A program made the translations under genes and the position numbers. Below the pieces are notes generated by a model, which saw only the letters and a list, made by a program, of their open reading frames with translations, had not been told where the DNA came from and did not search any database. A stretch of 64,000 nt of DNA from Artemisia argyi (Eukaryota; Streptophyta; Magnoliopsida; Asterales; Asteraceae): NCBI GenBank assembly GCA_030686995.1, contig CM060691.1, forward strand, positions 92,941,743-93,005,742. The letters are read 5' to 3'. Below are positions 12,749-24,028 of this stretch, piece after piece. Every line of letters starts with the position of its first letter. Within the stretch, counting starts at the first letter, position 1.

Positions 12749-13232
12749 CACTACAACAAACAGCACGACGGGCGACGATACTTTTGGCGGGACGCCCTTG
12801 TCCCCGCCAAAAGTCACTAAACGACAAAAAAACATGCTGAGTTGGCACACGATATCGCTGACCGTTTACTGCATTTTCAACGCTTACTTTTGGCGGGGAC
12901 ATGTCCCCGCCGAAAGTATTTTTGGTATTTTTGCAACTTTGACCAAAATAGTTGCGCCTAATTGTTCCCGCGTATTATTCCCGCCTATACATTTGGCGGG
13001 GACATGTCCCCACTAGCTACGTTTGACCAGACCAAAATGTCCACGCTAGCACTGTGGGTCCCACGTGTCCCCGCCAAAAAACCAATATGTCCCCGCCGAA
13101 AATTAACAACAAGAGGGTTTTTGGCGGGGAACTTTCGGCGGAGACATGTCCCCATGAAAAGTCTTTGGCGGGGAGAAGTCTCCGCAGAAAGGTGAGATTT
13201 TGACCCCGCCAAAAGTGGTTACTGTTGTAGTG
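12749..13232. mobile_element. Non-autonomous CACTA transposon, 484 bp
   Basis: The left end is CACTACAACAAACAG and the right end ACTGTTGTAGTG, giving an inverted CACTACAACA terminus. Both sides are flanked by GTC (12746-12748 and 13233-13235), the 3-bp target duplication expected of CACTA elements. The interior is packed with the word GGCGGGGAC or its complement in both orientations, at about 12783, 12808, 12893, 12907, 12993, 13070, 13092, 13123 and 13167, several as near-perfect palindromes such as TTTTGGCGGGGACATGTCCC. These look like subterminal transposase-binding repeats. There is no transposase ORF. Confidence 0.9.
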
Positions 13233-13234
13233 GT

Positions 13235-13320
13235 CACAAATCAAATGAGATATGTTTCACTTGTGGCAAAGAAGTTCGTTATCCTAAAGAATGCTATCAC
13301 ATGATTTAGGTGTTCGGAAA
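13235..13320 (+). pseudogene. Remnant of a retrotransposon gag zinc knuckle
   Basis: Right of the CACTA element the frame from 13235 reads a CCHC-like knuckle, CFTCGKEVRYPKEC, where the histidine position is arginine (CGT, one change from CAT). A stop follows about ten codons later. Removing the CACTA insertion and one GTC joins it to a short open stretch before 12749 in the same frame. It is the dead core of a gag protein, probably copia type. The rest of the element is not recognisable. Confidence 0.5.
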
Positions 13321-13630
13321 TTCTTTTAACTCGAATATACTTTAGCCATTTTATGTGACAACAAAGGCTAAACTTTACGTTCCGTTAGGACCACTAATTT
13401 CAACTCAACTGTAAAATAGGTAGTACATTTCTACAAGCAAGGATGGAAAGATTTCCTTTAAGCATCATATTCTTTTATTAGACCGGAATAAAGCACATAA
13501 ACACTAAAACCGTAAGAATATACAACAATCAAAATATTTGCCACACGTGCAAGATTATGTGAGCGTTAATCGGCTATGCTACACCATATAGTACGTGATC
13601 TTCGGTCATTGAGGCCCGTTATTATTAAAT

Positions 13631-13732
13631 GGGAAGTGATACTTACACCACTTTTTTTTTATGCATAATTGTGGTGTGTGCATAAAAAAAAAGTGGTGTG
13701 CATCAAAAAAAGTGGTGTAAGTATCACTTCCG
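13631..13732. mobile_element. Mutator-type MITE, 102 bp
   Basis: The terminal inverted repeats read GGAAGTGATACTTACACCAC followed by a T run on the left, with the reverse complement on the right. TTATTAAAT (13622-13630 and 13733-13741) is a 9-bp target duplication, typical of Mutator-like elements. Almost the whole element is a hairpin with a short GTGGTGTG loop. Confidence 0.8.
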
Positions 13733-13785
13733 TTATTAAATGGGACCAACTCTAATAGGAAGATCAAAACAATAACCAAATTCTT

Positions 13786-15174
13786 TCATTTAAAAGATTT
13801 GGATGTTTTTAGAGACTGGCCACCCTTCTTTCGTGAGAAAATCCCACTAAGCGAAGGGATCAGAGGTTTTTTCAAGGCTTTCTTCTTGAGTGGAGGACTT
13901 GTTTCTTGCAATTTAGGTGCTTCAGCTATTACTTTGGTTAGAGATGGAGGACTAGCAAACTTGACTGACCTCCTCTTTTCAAACCTAAAGTTCTCATCAT
14001 TTTCTTCAACCTCTGGATGATTTACTTCAACTCTAGTTAGATTTTCAATGAATTTGATCTCCTCTATCTCCTTATCAACGGGTGAATATTGCTTATGATA
14101 GTGGGGTTCTCTTCCCGACTTTAATTGTTTGAGCTCAGACTTGGTCTCTTCAAGTTCTTGTTTAAGTGATGCTAGGTAGTAAGCCATGCATGTTTCCTCC
14201 TCTTTCGCTTTCTCTAGAGTTTGTTTTGTCTCTTCAAGCTCTGCTTTGATCGCTCCAACTTTTGTTCGGTATTGGTGGTTGTTTTCCCCTTCTACGTTTT
14301 GTACCTATCAGCATAATTTGTACACATCGGCGATAAAGATATATAATCACAAAGTCCCATTTGAGTACTCTTTTTACCATACATAAAGTTTTTCTTTGAA
14401 TAAAAGAGTGACAATGACACCACAATTCAACGTTTTCATACGAACTAAAAAAAATGTAGTAATGTAGCAATCATCTGTAGTACAGTAATATTTAATGATT
14501 TTGTTAATTCCATCTCCGCATCAAATTGGTTTCTGTAGTTTAAAAAATCTTAGGCATATCATCATAATCACAGGCATATTGTGGTCCATCTTGTTAATTT
14601 AATTTTCTTGTTTTACTTAAGCCCTTTAGTCTATTAAAATGTGAGTGACTCATCAACCAAGAGGTTGTGGGTTCAAGTCTCGTTGTAGACATTTGTGAAA
14701 TAGTTGTTTAATAAATTGTCGTTCTAAAAAAAATTGATTTTCTTTTATCATGGCCCTAATAATGTCAATTTTAACTACGAAAGCTTGAAATGCAAACACT
14801 TCAGCATATTTCTTTATATGTTGCAATCATCTATCGATTTACTTACATGCTATATGATTCATGGATCTCTATATAATTGAAGTGATCGATGACATCATTG
14901 ATTTATAACTTATAAATACACTATATGCTTGTATGTGTGTAAATATGTGTGTAGATATAATTGTACCATTATCATAGATCAGCACTGTAAGAAGCATCAA
15001 ATTAGAAATACAAAAGCTATGTGAAACCTGTTTGAGCTTCTGTTGGCCTGCATAGACCTCTCCGGCCAAGACTTTTTCTCCGAACAACATGACAGCCTCT
15101 TTCACCGACTTGAATGGCCGCCGCATATCAATCTCCACCCGTCCTCTCACCACCAATCCTTCCTCTATCTCCAT
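13786..15174 (-). CDS. WEB-family coiled-coil protein (WEAK CHLOROPLAST MOVEMENT type), small form
   Basis: Two exons give 221 aa: exon 1 is 15174-15028 (49 codons) and exon 2 is 14304-13786, joined in phase 0 with a CAG/GTTTCA donor and a GATAG acceptor. The N-terminal exon holds the family signature RGRVEID...PFKSVKEAVMLFGE. Exon 2 is a coiled coil of AELEETKQTLEKAKEEE and LKQELEETKSELKQLK type, then KFIEN, KRRSVKFASPPSLTK and a basic tail ending with FSRKKGGQSLKTSKSFK. It resembles short Arabidopsis members such as At1g75720 and At2g17940. WEB1/PMI2 relatives act in actin-dependent chloroplast movement, but the function of the short members is unsettled. The 723-bp intron contains a SINE. 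The first in-frame ATG that gives the family start was chosen; the open frame upstream is untranslated leader. Confidence 0.88.
14642..14735 (+). mobile_element. SINE copy 1, inside the WEB gene intron
   Basis: The core CCAAGAGGTTGTGGGTTCAA resembles a pol III B box region and continues with GTAGACATTTGTGAAATAG to an end reading GTCGTTCTAAAAAAAA. The same layout appears in the SINE at 19507. It lies in the antisense orientation relative to the host gene. Target duplication was not identified. Confidence 0.6.
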
Positions 15175-16432
15175 GGTTTTACAAAAGCCCAAATAGTATG
15201 GAAGATATATATAGTTAATAGGTGCAATGCTCATGCATGCACACACTAACACACAATGATAGATAGGTGCAATGAAATTAATTATTATGGAAGATATAAT
15301 AGAGAGAGGATTGGATATGATACACATTAAAAAGGGTAACTTAACTTTGCGTCCACTTCACTAACATTCTGTTAATTGAGGGTGATGTTTTAGTTTGGTG
15401 GTTGCACCATCTTATTCCTTATAATTGCCACCATTATATTAATTACACCTTATTATTAATTTTACCTCGTATCCATACCATTAGATCTGTACACATGTGT
15501 TTTGAATCCAACACTTATTTAAATAGTAGTGAAAAATAGTGTATACTATCACAAAACTTACTCAATGTATAAATATAAAAAGATCGATAGTATAATACTA
15601 TCACAAATACTCTTAGTACTAAAGACGTGAATATGCCGTTATGGAGGATGACAACTAAATTTAATTGTATTGAAAGAGATATCACCTGTAGCTAAGTATG
15701 GAGGTACTATCCATACCCAACTCATGTTTGATATTGTAATATTCTTTTGATTTTGACCCTTCTCCTATCCCACTTGAATATTGTCCCATAAAACCATCAA
15801 ATGTTTTGGTTTGATTTTAGGTGAATTTTGTCTTTTGAACCAACAAGTTTGGCATTATCAGGCATCACTATAGGATATGATGATGTTGTATTATGACACG
15901 TTTTAGATATATGTGTTTATTAATTAAGAGCATAAAATTTGTGAAAAAGAAATGGTACCAAAAAAGGCATTTATATATGAACACAAAAAAGTATACAATG
16001 ACCACGTAGCTCCAACAGCATCATTCCAAGTCCAAGAGGTCTAGGATATGAATTATAACCATTTTTTGCTAGAAAAACTTAGAAAATACAAGAATGCACA
16101 AACTTTAAAGCTTATGATTATGAAGTACGCATAACAAGCGCGACATTAGAAACAAACGGCACACCAAGAACAAGTTCTTAATGTTACCAGATTGAAGAAA
16201 AACTCACTAGTAATTTGCAGTATTACAAAACCAGAGAATAACTAAATAACTAAATAACTCTCTTAGAACAAACAATCGGCAGTATGTAAAGCAGTGTAAT
16301 ATTATTATTAAGTAATGTGAATTAAACAATACTGTTCCATGAAAACATAACTAAATAACTCTCTTAGAACAAACAATTATAGCCGAACAATAAAGATATA
16401 AAATGTAAAAACATCCAACAGCGCTAACTCAT
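15175..16432. other. Spacer between the WEB gene and pyruvate kinase
   Basis: This contains the 5' flank of the WEB gene (right of 15174) and the 3' flank of pyruvate kinase (left of 16433), both on the minus strand. The DNA is AT-rich. The phrase AACTAAATAACTCTCTTAGAACAAACAAT occurs twice, near 16245 and 16347, in the probable 3' UTR of pyruvate kinase. I see no further gene. Confidence 0.5.
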
Positions 16433-18944
16433 TCACTCGACAGTGAGGATCTTGGTGAGGCTATTGCCAGAATCACGGTTCAACACCACAACCGAGTCTC
16501 CAGCCTTGCAAATCTCCCTTTCTTTAGCTTCCTCTATAGCCAACTTCACAGCTTTATCACATGACTCTTCTGATGTGGCCTCGACACACTCTGAGCTCAA
16601 AATAGGCACCAAACCGCGAAAAACAAGCCCATGCCTTGCTGGAGATTCATCACTGCATGACCAATCAAAAGAATCTGTTGGATTTATCACTGGCACCACA
16701 ACAGACAGTATAGGCATACTTGGTCGATACTTAGCCACCAGTTTTGCAGTTGTTCCCCCCTTGGTCAGGACTAAAATCATACTTGCTTTGCACCTATTTG
16801 CTGTTTCGACAGCAGAACTAGCTAAACTCTCCAATGGGCACATAGGCATCGGTGCAGACTCCATAGCCCTCTTGAACACCTTCTTGTAATCCAGTGAATC
16901 TTCAGCTTCGATACAGATCCTGGCCATTGTTTGGACAACGAGTTCTGGGTGCTCCCCATTTGCTGTTTCTCCACTAAGCATGACACAATCAGTTCCGTCT
17001 ATAACTGCATTTGCGACATCTGTCGCTTCGGCTCTTGTAGGACGGGGACACTTGATCATTGACTCTAGCATTTGTGTTGCTGTCACCACTGGCTTTCCTT
17101 GGATGTTACATTTGTGGATCATAAGTTTCTGTGCAAGAAACATCTTCTCAATGGGGATTTCCATTCCTAAATCACCACGAGCGACCATAAAAGCATCTGC
17201 TTCAGCCAATATATCATCAAAATTGGCCACCCCTTCTTGATTTTCAACCTGTAAATTTATTAAGATATACAAATTAACCATCAATAAGTTAACATAAGTA
17301 ATAATTAATGAAATATAAAAGTATTTTCCTTTTTTAGCCTTATTAGTCATTACTGTGCATTTTTCTATGCGTCTTGAAAATATTGTGTTGTGTTTATATT
17401 TAGCCATCGAGTAACCCGATGAGCAGCCGAACATGTAAAATTGATTAGTCTTAGTTAATTGACAATGTGTATACTGCTGAAAATTATCCTCCCCCTTTCG
17501 GTTTTGTATCACTTTACTCATTGTACTCAACAACTTAACGTTGTATCATCTAATGTACTCAATGACAAATGTAAAACACTTCAATGAGGATGTATAACAA
17601 AAATAGCATAATAACTAATATGGCACAAAAGTGAACAAACCTTTGTCATGAGTAGGATGGATTTTGCATGCTTTCCAAGAAGTTTCCGAACCTCGGCAAC
17701 ATCTGAACCTTTGCGAACAAAGGACATTGCAATAATATCAATCTTGTTAGGAACCCCCCATAGCAAAATATCATCTTTATCTTTCTGAGTCAGAGTTGGG
17801 AGATCAACAACAACCCCAGGAAGATTAACATTCTTCCGCTCGCCTAAAACAGCAGAGTTCTCACAACGACACTTGACCAGACCACGCTCCTTGTCACAAG
17901 ATAGGACCGTCATGGAGATGGTTCCATCCGAGCACAAAATCATACTGTTTGGTTTCAAGTCATGGGCAAGGTTCTTGTAGCTCATGGAGATCATGTTTTG
18001 GTCACCTTCGATGGTGTAATCAGTGGTAATAGTGATCTCCTGACCCTCGTTTAGTTGTATTGGCTCTCCATTCTTTAAGAGCCCGGTTCTTATTTCAGGA
18101 CCCTGTCACCAAAGATAAAAATATTTAGCACTAGCTAGTACGAGTAATAATTAAGGATATCGACAAGCATTAATCATAAAACAGGACTGGCAAGGGACAT
18201 AGAATCGGTAGAGCAAAGATTTATTCTGTTTAACAGAACCATCTATTGTTCAAACTAGTTATATGTATAACACGCATAAGGTGTACGTTGGCACAAGTCC
18301 TGCAACTACCACATCCCTCGTGTTCTATCTATATAGTTTTATAAGAAGTTCACAAACCCTAACAAATCAATGATAAAAATTACCAGCAATTTTTCCCCCT
18401 CGTTTACAGTAATTTTTTTAGCAACAGAATGATGATGTGATTATATGTGGGTATCCAGTTTTCAAAATTTTTGCAAAGATCATATATACTAGCAGCCAGT
18501 TTTCAAAAGTTTTTAACAAGTAAAATCTTAATAATAAGCATTAGTAAAAAATAAATCAAGCATCATACTAACACGCAATTTTCAAATAGTCTTAAAAAAA
18601 TTAACGGAACATTAGTATGAATAAATAAAGCATAAGAAACTAACCTTGGTATCGAGCATGACAGCGCAGAGAATACGTGTATTCTCCATAGCAGTACGAA
18701 GATTATCAAGAGTCTCTTGATGGTACTCATGATCACCATGCGAGAAGTTGAAACGTGCAACGTTCATCCCTGCACGCAACAACTTCTCAATCATCTCCAC
18801 TGATCTAGATTTCGGCCCTAGCGTACAAACAATCTTAGTTTTTGGCCTACGCTTCCCTATAGCCTTCGATTCCAAACCGACATTCCTGATGTCACCAAGG
18901 TTGCATATGTTGGAGTTCATTGAGTAATCTGCAGTCAATAACAT
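16433..18944 (-). CDS. Cytosolic pyruvate kinase
   Basis: Pyruvate kinase transfers phosphate from phosphoenolpyruvate to ADP, the last step of glycolysis. Three exons, 18944-18645, 18102-17641 and 17248-16433, give 525 aa, the usual length for plant cytosolic isoforms; all introns are phase 0 with clean GT-AG ends. Exon 1 has RPKTKIVCTLGPKSRSVEM and NVARFNFSHGDHEYHQ (PEP and monovalent cation site). Exon 2 begins GPEIRTG. The signature ILLMTKVENQEG is split so that the catalytic Lys is the last residue of exon 2. Exon 3 contains MVARGDLGMEIP (Mg-binding Glu/Asp), PVVTATQMLESM, RAEATDVANAV, DGTDCVMLSGE and the C-terminal domain with SDESPARHGL. The N-terminus lacks a clear transit peptide. 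The start is the first ATG after the TATA box; the ATG at 18920 is an alternative. The open frame before exon 3 is intron. Confidence 0.95.
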
Positions 18945-19028
18945 GTTGAACAAGCAGAGAAAGCAATGTGTGTATGTAAGAAGAAGAATGGTTTTTTTCG
19001 ATGTATTGTGTAATGCAATGTAATGCGG

Positions 19029-19036
19029 TTTTTATA
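19029..19036 (-). promoter_or_regulatory. TATA box of pyruvate kinase
   Basis: On the minus strand the sequence TATAAAAACC stands about 90 bases before the start codon at 18944. A pyrimidine-rich leader follows. Spacing suits transcription starting near 19000. Confidence 0.6.
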
Positions 19037-19506
19037 CAAAACTATGAACGTGGTTTAGGGAAGTTATATGGCATTAAAAGGAAGTTATTGGATGCTTGGG
19101 GAAAAAGGTTAAAATTTATATATTTTTTTGACCCTTTTGTTTATGGTTTTATAAAATTAAGACCCTTATGTAAACTATAAATAAGGAAATTTGCACGGTT
19201 TGTATTATGAAGGATTTTATTATACATTATTTATAGTCGGCCAAAGTGCAAAAAAATATAACTTAGATCAATGCCATATTTACTTTGAGCATTGATTAGG
19301 AAGGTTTTCTAAGTTAATAACATTGCTTGAACAAAAATTTTCTACCAAAGGAACATTCTAGAAAGTAGAAAAACTTATGCTTACAATATAAAGTAAATAA
19401 ATATAGAGAAAATTTTACCATCGTCCACCAATATGAATAAATCTTTTTAATAAAGTTTTGTTTTAGGTAAAAGTGAATTTGTGTTTATTTATTTTATTTT
19501 ATTTAG
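19037..19506. other. Upstream spacer of pyruvate kinase
   Basis: AT-rich DNA that should hold the rest of the pyruvate kinase promoter. I see no further gene or clear element before the SINE. Confidence 0.4.
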
Positions 19507-19582
19507 TGGTATGTGAGGGTGCCTAACATCCAAGAGGTTGTGAGTTCGAACCTTCTTAGAGACATTTGTAAGATATGTTGCG

Positions 19583-20275
19583 TAGGGGTGTTCAAAAAAT
19601 CCGAGAAACCGACGAACCGAGCCGAACCGCTCAATCCGAAACCGAAAAAACCCGAAACCGAAGAAACCGAAACCGAAAAAAACCGAAACCGAAAAAACCC
19701 GCTTATCATGGTTCGGTTTCGGTTTTTATTTTTTGATATCCGCGGTTAACCGAACCGAACCGTGCTTAATACATGAAGGCTTTTTTAACTAAATATTCAA
19801 ATAATTGTATAAGTATTAATTATATTATTGCACTAATTTTACTGTATATCGCCTTTTTTGCTCCTAACGTAAACATTTCTAAACATTTATGTGTGAAAGA
19901 TGATAAATGTGATCGTAATCTATAAACGTCGAATAACTATTATTTTGTTAATTGATTATGTATGGATATTTGAATGCAATTATTCTAACGGGATAACTTT
20001 TATATGATTGTTATCTATTAAATGTCAATTGATTTTACTGAAATGACATTTTACGTTCTAGAACATGTTATTGTTTATACGGTTAAACTCGATTAAACGT
20101 TTAAAATGGTTAACCGTGACCCGAACCGTGGGTAACCGCTCATTTCGGGTACCCGCTTGTCCGGTTACCCGCCTAGTACAGTTCAGTTTCGGGTAGTAAA
20201 ATGAATTACCCGCCCCGCGATGGATAGTTTAAATCTTTCAACAAACCAAACCGAACCGCCCCACGAACACCCCTA
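19583..20275. mobile_element. Non-autonomous hAT element, 693 bp
   Basis: The ends are TAGGGGTGTTC and GAACACCCCTA, an 11-bp inverted terminus. Flanks are ATGTTGCG (19575-19582) and ATGTTGCA (20276-20283), an 8-bp target duplication with one mismatch, as expected of hAT. The interior is rich in CCGAAACCGAA on the left and GGTTAACCG/CCGAACCG words elsewhere. No transposase frame is visible. Confidence 0.85.
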
Positions 20276-20288
20276 ATGTTGCAAGACA

Positions 20289-20290
<2 letters not shown>

Positions 20291-20332
<42 letters not shown>

Positions 20333-20959
20333 AAAGGCAACAATATATAGAACCTCAAAAGAAGCGATACAAACAAACGGCATTCCACCTCTTCAAGCAA
20401 GATGATTAAAGAGACTAGAACCCGACCAAGAACAACAAAAACGAAACTACAACAAACTAACAATACAGACCAACCAAACCAACAACCATAAACTTAAACA
20501 AAGAAAAATACAACCATTCCAAACTATTGAGCTCCCTTTGCAACCCCACGAAACCATCTTCACATAAGATGCATACGATCTCTAACACTTGAAACCATAC
20601 ATGCATATACTTTAACCTTTGGACGCACTTACAGGGTCAATGCACCAATCATTCCAAGACGTAATTTTCCTTTTTGCTCTGTGTGAAATCCAGAAGTACG
20701 CGAGAACTTGTACTTCATCGCATATTGTAGATAGGTTCGATATCTTATTTTGAAACACCCTCTTGTTACGAATACACCATACTAAGTACAACATTGCCCA
20801 ACAAACTGCGTGCCAACATTTCTTTTGCATGATGTTATAATTATTGTGACCACTATGATTAATTATATCTCCAATAGACCTAACATTAAAATTACCCATG
20901 TTCCACCATTTAAATACTTTTTCCCATCCCGCCATAACTCTTGGGCAAGCCATAAAACA
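20291..20959 (-). mobile_element. 5'-truncated LINE with poly-A tail
   Basis: On the minus strand the reading frame 20953-20612 shows the C-terminal zinc-binding end of plant L1-type reverse transcriptases: AVCWAMLYLVWCIRNKRVFQ, then a conserved tail with SWNDWCIDP. The plus-strand T run 20291-20331 (41 bases) is the poly-A tail. ATGTTGCAAGACAAG (20276-20290) and ATGTTGCGAGACAAG (20960-20974) form a 15-bp target duplication with one mismatch. The endonuclease and most of the reverse transcriptase are absent, as in a truncated insertion. Confidence 0.85.
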
Positions 20960-21014
20960 ATGTTGCGAGACAAGTGGTTAAGGTGTGTGAACAAAAATTG
21001 CGGTTTTAAAAAAA

Positions 21015-22378
21015 GGGTTGAACATGTATTGATAATCAAATGAAATTTACATAGTTAACATGATACGGAGTATATATCAAAGATTCCAAGGACATTCCCA
21101 TTGGTAATTCAAAACAATCAATATCTAAATAGCATATCACACTATAACTAATTCTAAAACAATGAAAAGGTAATACTGCTTAATCCATCCAACACCTCTG
21201 TTCTTGAGTTCTGTTCCTGCTATAACTTGCATCTTCTTGCAGCACAAAGATCATCACCCCTTCTTGTTTCTGGACTTTATTACCTACTGAACATTTCACG
21301 TTTTTGTTAAAGCGTATTGTTTTTGATAAGTAATGGTCATCTTGCAACTTTTCTAAGAAGAATTCTATTGTTTCTTAGATAAATGCTTTGTGTTACATTT
21401 ACGTTTAGAACATTATATTTGGTACATGTGCAACAGTTTTTACGTTTGTTTCTTGATTATCATTTTATCAGCAATAGTTTTCACTTCCAACTTTTTCGTG
21501 GCAAAATAGGTAGTACACTAATGATATGATTTATTAGCAGGAAGTTTAAATGAATGACATAGAATGAAACGGCTCTAAGGGAATCAAAACGGATCAAATG
21601 ACCAACGGTATTTACACAAGCCTCAAAAGACCTAAAATCTAACACGTATAAACAGAACGCATTGACCCAAAGCTCACATAACCACATTGAAGATTAGATC
21701 AGACCAATTAGATCAGACCAACAGCTGAAATCCTTTATATAGGCAATAACCACGCTCCTTAGTTTTCTGCTTGTTGAAACCACAAACAAGATGTACAGAA
21801 GCAAATTTGCTTCTGAAAGTTAGATGTGACTGAAATTATCAAGGCCAGGTGATGGCGTTTAAAAAATTTATTACTAACACAAACTTTAATGTTAGTGCAA
21901 GGGTTTGGATGTGCAGAATCGGAGTTTAAAAATCTAAGTTCGACTACATTGATCTGCTTGGTTAACGTTAGATGTTTATAATTTTGTCCTTGTTTTTTTC
22001 TCAACAAGCAGGAAGTAATTTATGGTGTCCGGACTATAAAAGAACTTCGTCGTCCAAATATAGTTAAAATAGTACAGTTAAAACTTTTTGGTAAAGACTG
22101 ATCAGTGACCATGTTGGGGCGCTATAGATAATTTCTAACTACCCAATTGGGACGGCTCGTTTGAGGTTCATTTCATAAAATAAATAGGATTCAATAGCAA
22201 ATAAACACTTCATTTCATTAACTGAGATATCAACTGAGGCCAAACAAACATCCTTAATATTCCACAGAGATAGAATTCGACTCTAAGCAATAGGAATAAG
22301 CAAAATACTAAACCAATGTTGGTGTCACAAGAAAGACAACCAAAAGCAATCAACATCTTATTATAGATTACAAAAACA
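21015..22378. other. Intergenic spacer
   Basis: I see no gene. Near 21690 the phrase ATTAGATCAGACCA is repeated in tandem. The right end should include the 3' UTR of the minus-strand gene that stops at 22379. Confidence 0.4.
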
Positions 22379-23734
22379 TCAAACCACTCTTTCTTCTTCA
22401 GCCTTTGACGATGACAACAACTCTCCTTCAAGTTCCCCACCACTGTTGTACACAAACCTTGTGTGTTTCCCAGCAAATTTAGCAGTAGCATTGTTCACAC
22501 TTATCTTACTCATCTCTTCACACAATTTATCCAACCCCTCATCACCAACATCTTCATAGTCCTCATTGTCAATATTGCCTTTATGCTCATCACTTGTGCT
22601 TGGATTTACCTGAACAGACCACATAGATGCACCAGACACCTCAGAACCTTCACATGTCAGCACAGAGTTACATTCAGACACATTCGAATCTTGCGATTTC
22701 TCAGAGAAGTCCATGAACAATGTCCTCGCGGTTTCATCCTTTTCTTCTTGATTTGGGGCAGCAATTATCTCATTAAGCATCTATACACAAATCGGACAAA
22801 ACAAACAAAATTAAACAAAACAAAGTTAAATAAACTTATAAACAACAGAACCCTTTTGAGAATTTAATCAAACCTTAGTAAAATTGAAGTTCTCAGCAAC
22901 AGGTGAGACAGTAAAAGACTCCAAACCCTTGTTAGTCGAAAAATCATAAACTTGAGGTGTATTAGCAGGGGTTGGAGCAAGAATAGCCATTGGTGAATTA
23001 ACAAAACGCTTATAATTCAAAGAAGTATGATCAAAACATATCTTCGGAATCACGCCTTCTTCCTCAACCCTTTGCAGAAGGGTCTTAACTTGACCCCTCA
23101 ACAACGACTCGCCAGACCCAGGAGTCGTAACAGCACGTTTTGACATCATGAACCCTTTCTTAGAACCCGGAGTCTTTAAACTACCCATTGCAAGCCCAAC
23201 AATTGGTGAACCATTTGTTATATCAATCAGTGCTGATTTTTCTTTTTCTTGATGTTTTCCCTTTTTTTGTGCTGATTTCGACACACCCTTTAAAGATTCA
23301 TCATTCTCAGATCCTGAAACAAAAAGCCACAGCTTTTAAGGTCAAAAAACAAAACCCGAAAAAATTATATCATAATTTTCAAAATTCTTCATTCTCACAT
23401 CCTAAAATTTAATAAAAACACAACTTTTAAGATGAGTAAACAAAACCCATATCACAGATTACTTGAAAACGACTAATATATTCGCACATCCTAAAACATT
23501 AAAAAAAGGCACAAGTTTTAGGATCAAGACACAAAACCCATATCACAAATGAATCGAAAAGCGACAGATATAACACGAAAATACTTATATCGTAACATCC
23601 TAAAATTCTAAAAAGCCACAAATTTTAAGATGAATAAACAAAACCCACATCATAAATTACTCAAAAGACATACTTGATGACATGGACTTTGCTTGTGATC
23701 TTGTGATTCTTCTTGATGAAAGTGGTGTCTCCAT
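22379..23734 (-). CDS. Conserved plant protein of unknown function, TP-rich, probably G2/M expressed
   Basis: Three exons, 23734-23674, 23313-22874 and 22780-22379, give 300 aa; the junctions are AA/GTATGT with TTTCAG, and AAG/GTTTGA with GTATAG, all in phase. The N-terminus METPLSSRRITRSQAKS is basic and is followed by a Lys-rich stretch, ALIDITNGSPIVGLAMGSL, the motif TPGSGESLLRGQVKTLLQ and LAPTPANTPQVYDF; the last third is acidic. Several SP/TP sites could be CDK targets. I recall relatives in other plants annotated only as uncharacterised. Mitotic timing is inferred from a consensus MSA element about 125 bases upstream. No signal peptide or membrane segment is seen; nuclear location is likely but inferred. 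Confidence 0.82.
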
Positions 23735-23855
23735 TGTTAATCAAGAAACTTATTGCGAAAGCGAATACGAGTCGATTTGAGTGAGGAAGAGAATAAGAAG
23801 AAGAAGAAGAATGATATGGTTGTTTCTAATGAGGAGGGTAATTAAAAGGAAAATA

Positions 23856-23866
23856 TGACCGTTGGG
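23856..23866 (-). promoter_or_regulatory. MSA (mitosis-specific activator) element
   Basis: The minus strand reads CCCAACGGTCA, a full match to the consensus YCYAACGGYYA bound by three-repeat MYB factors in plant G2/M promoters. It stands 122 bases upstream of the start codon of the 300-aa gene. Confidence 0.7.
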
Positions 23867-23893
23867 AGCGTGAATTCGGTCTTATTTTCAAAC

Positions 23894-23904
23894 TAGCCGT
23901 TGAG
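23894..23904 (-). promoter_or_regulatory. Second MSA-like element
   Basis: The minus strand reads CTCAACGGCTA, one mismatch from YCYAACGGYYA. The paired arrangement with the perfect site 38 bases nearer the gene is usual in G2/M genes. Confidence 0.5.
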
Positions 23905-24028
23905 AGTGGTATACGTTGTAACTTGTAAGAAAGGTGTTATTTTTTTATTGGGCTTTAGTTTATGGGCTTTTAGGTTCAAGCCTATGTTTATTGTTTGCTT
24001 ACGTGTAAAAGTGTGTGTAATACATATT

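Larger units (their letters stand above)
19507..21014 (+). mobile_element. SINE copy 2, split by a LINE and a hAT element
   Basis: The left part (19507-19582) has CCAAGAGGTTGTGAGTTCGA, a pol III B-box motif, and GAGACATTTGTAAGATATG, matching SINE copy 1. The right part (20975-21014) ends GCGGTTTTAAAAAAA, matching the 3' end GTCGTTCTAAAAAAA of that copy. Between the two lie a LINE fragment and a hAT element, each with its own target duplication. Confidence 0.65.

Noticed and set aside
16433..17533. 366-aa single-exon reading of pyruvate kinase 3' part
   Set aside because: The first 95 residues are intron; the AG at 17249 and similarity of VENQEG onward set the true exon start.
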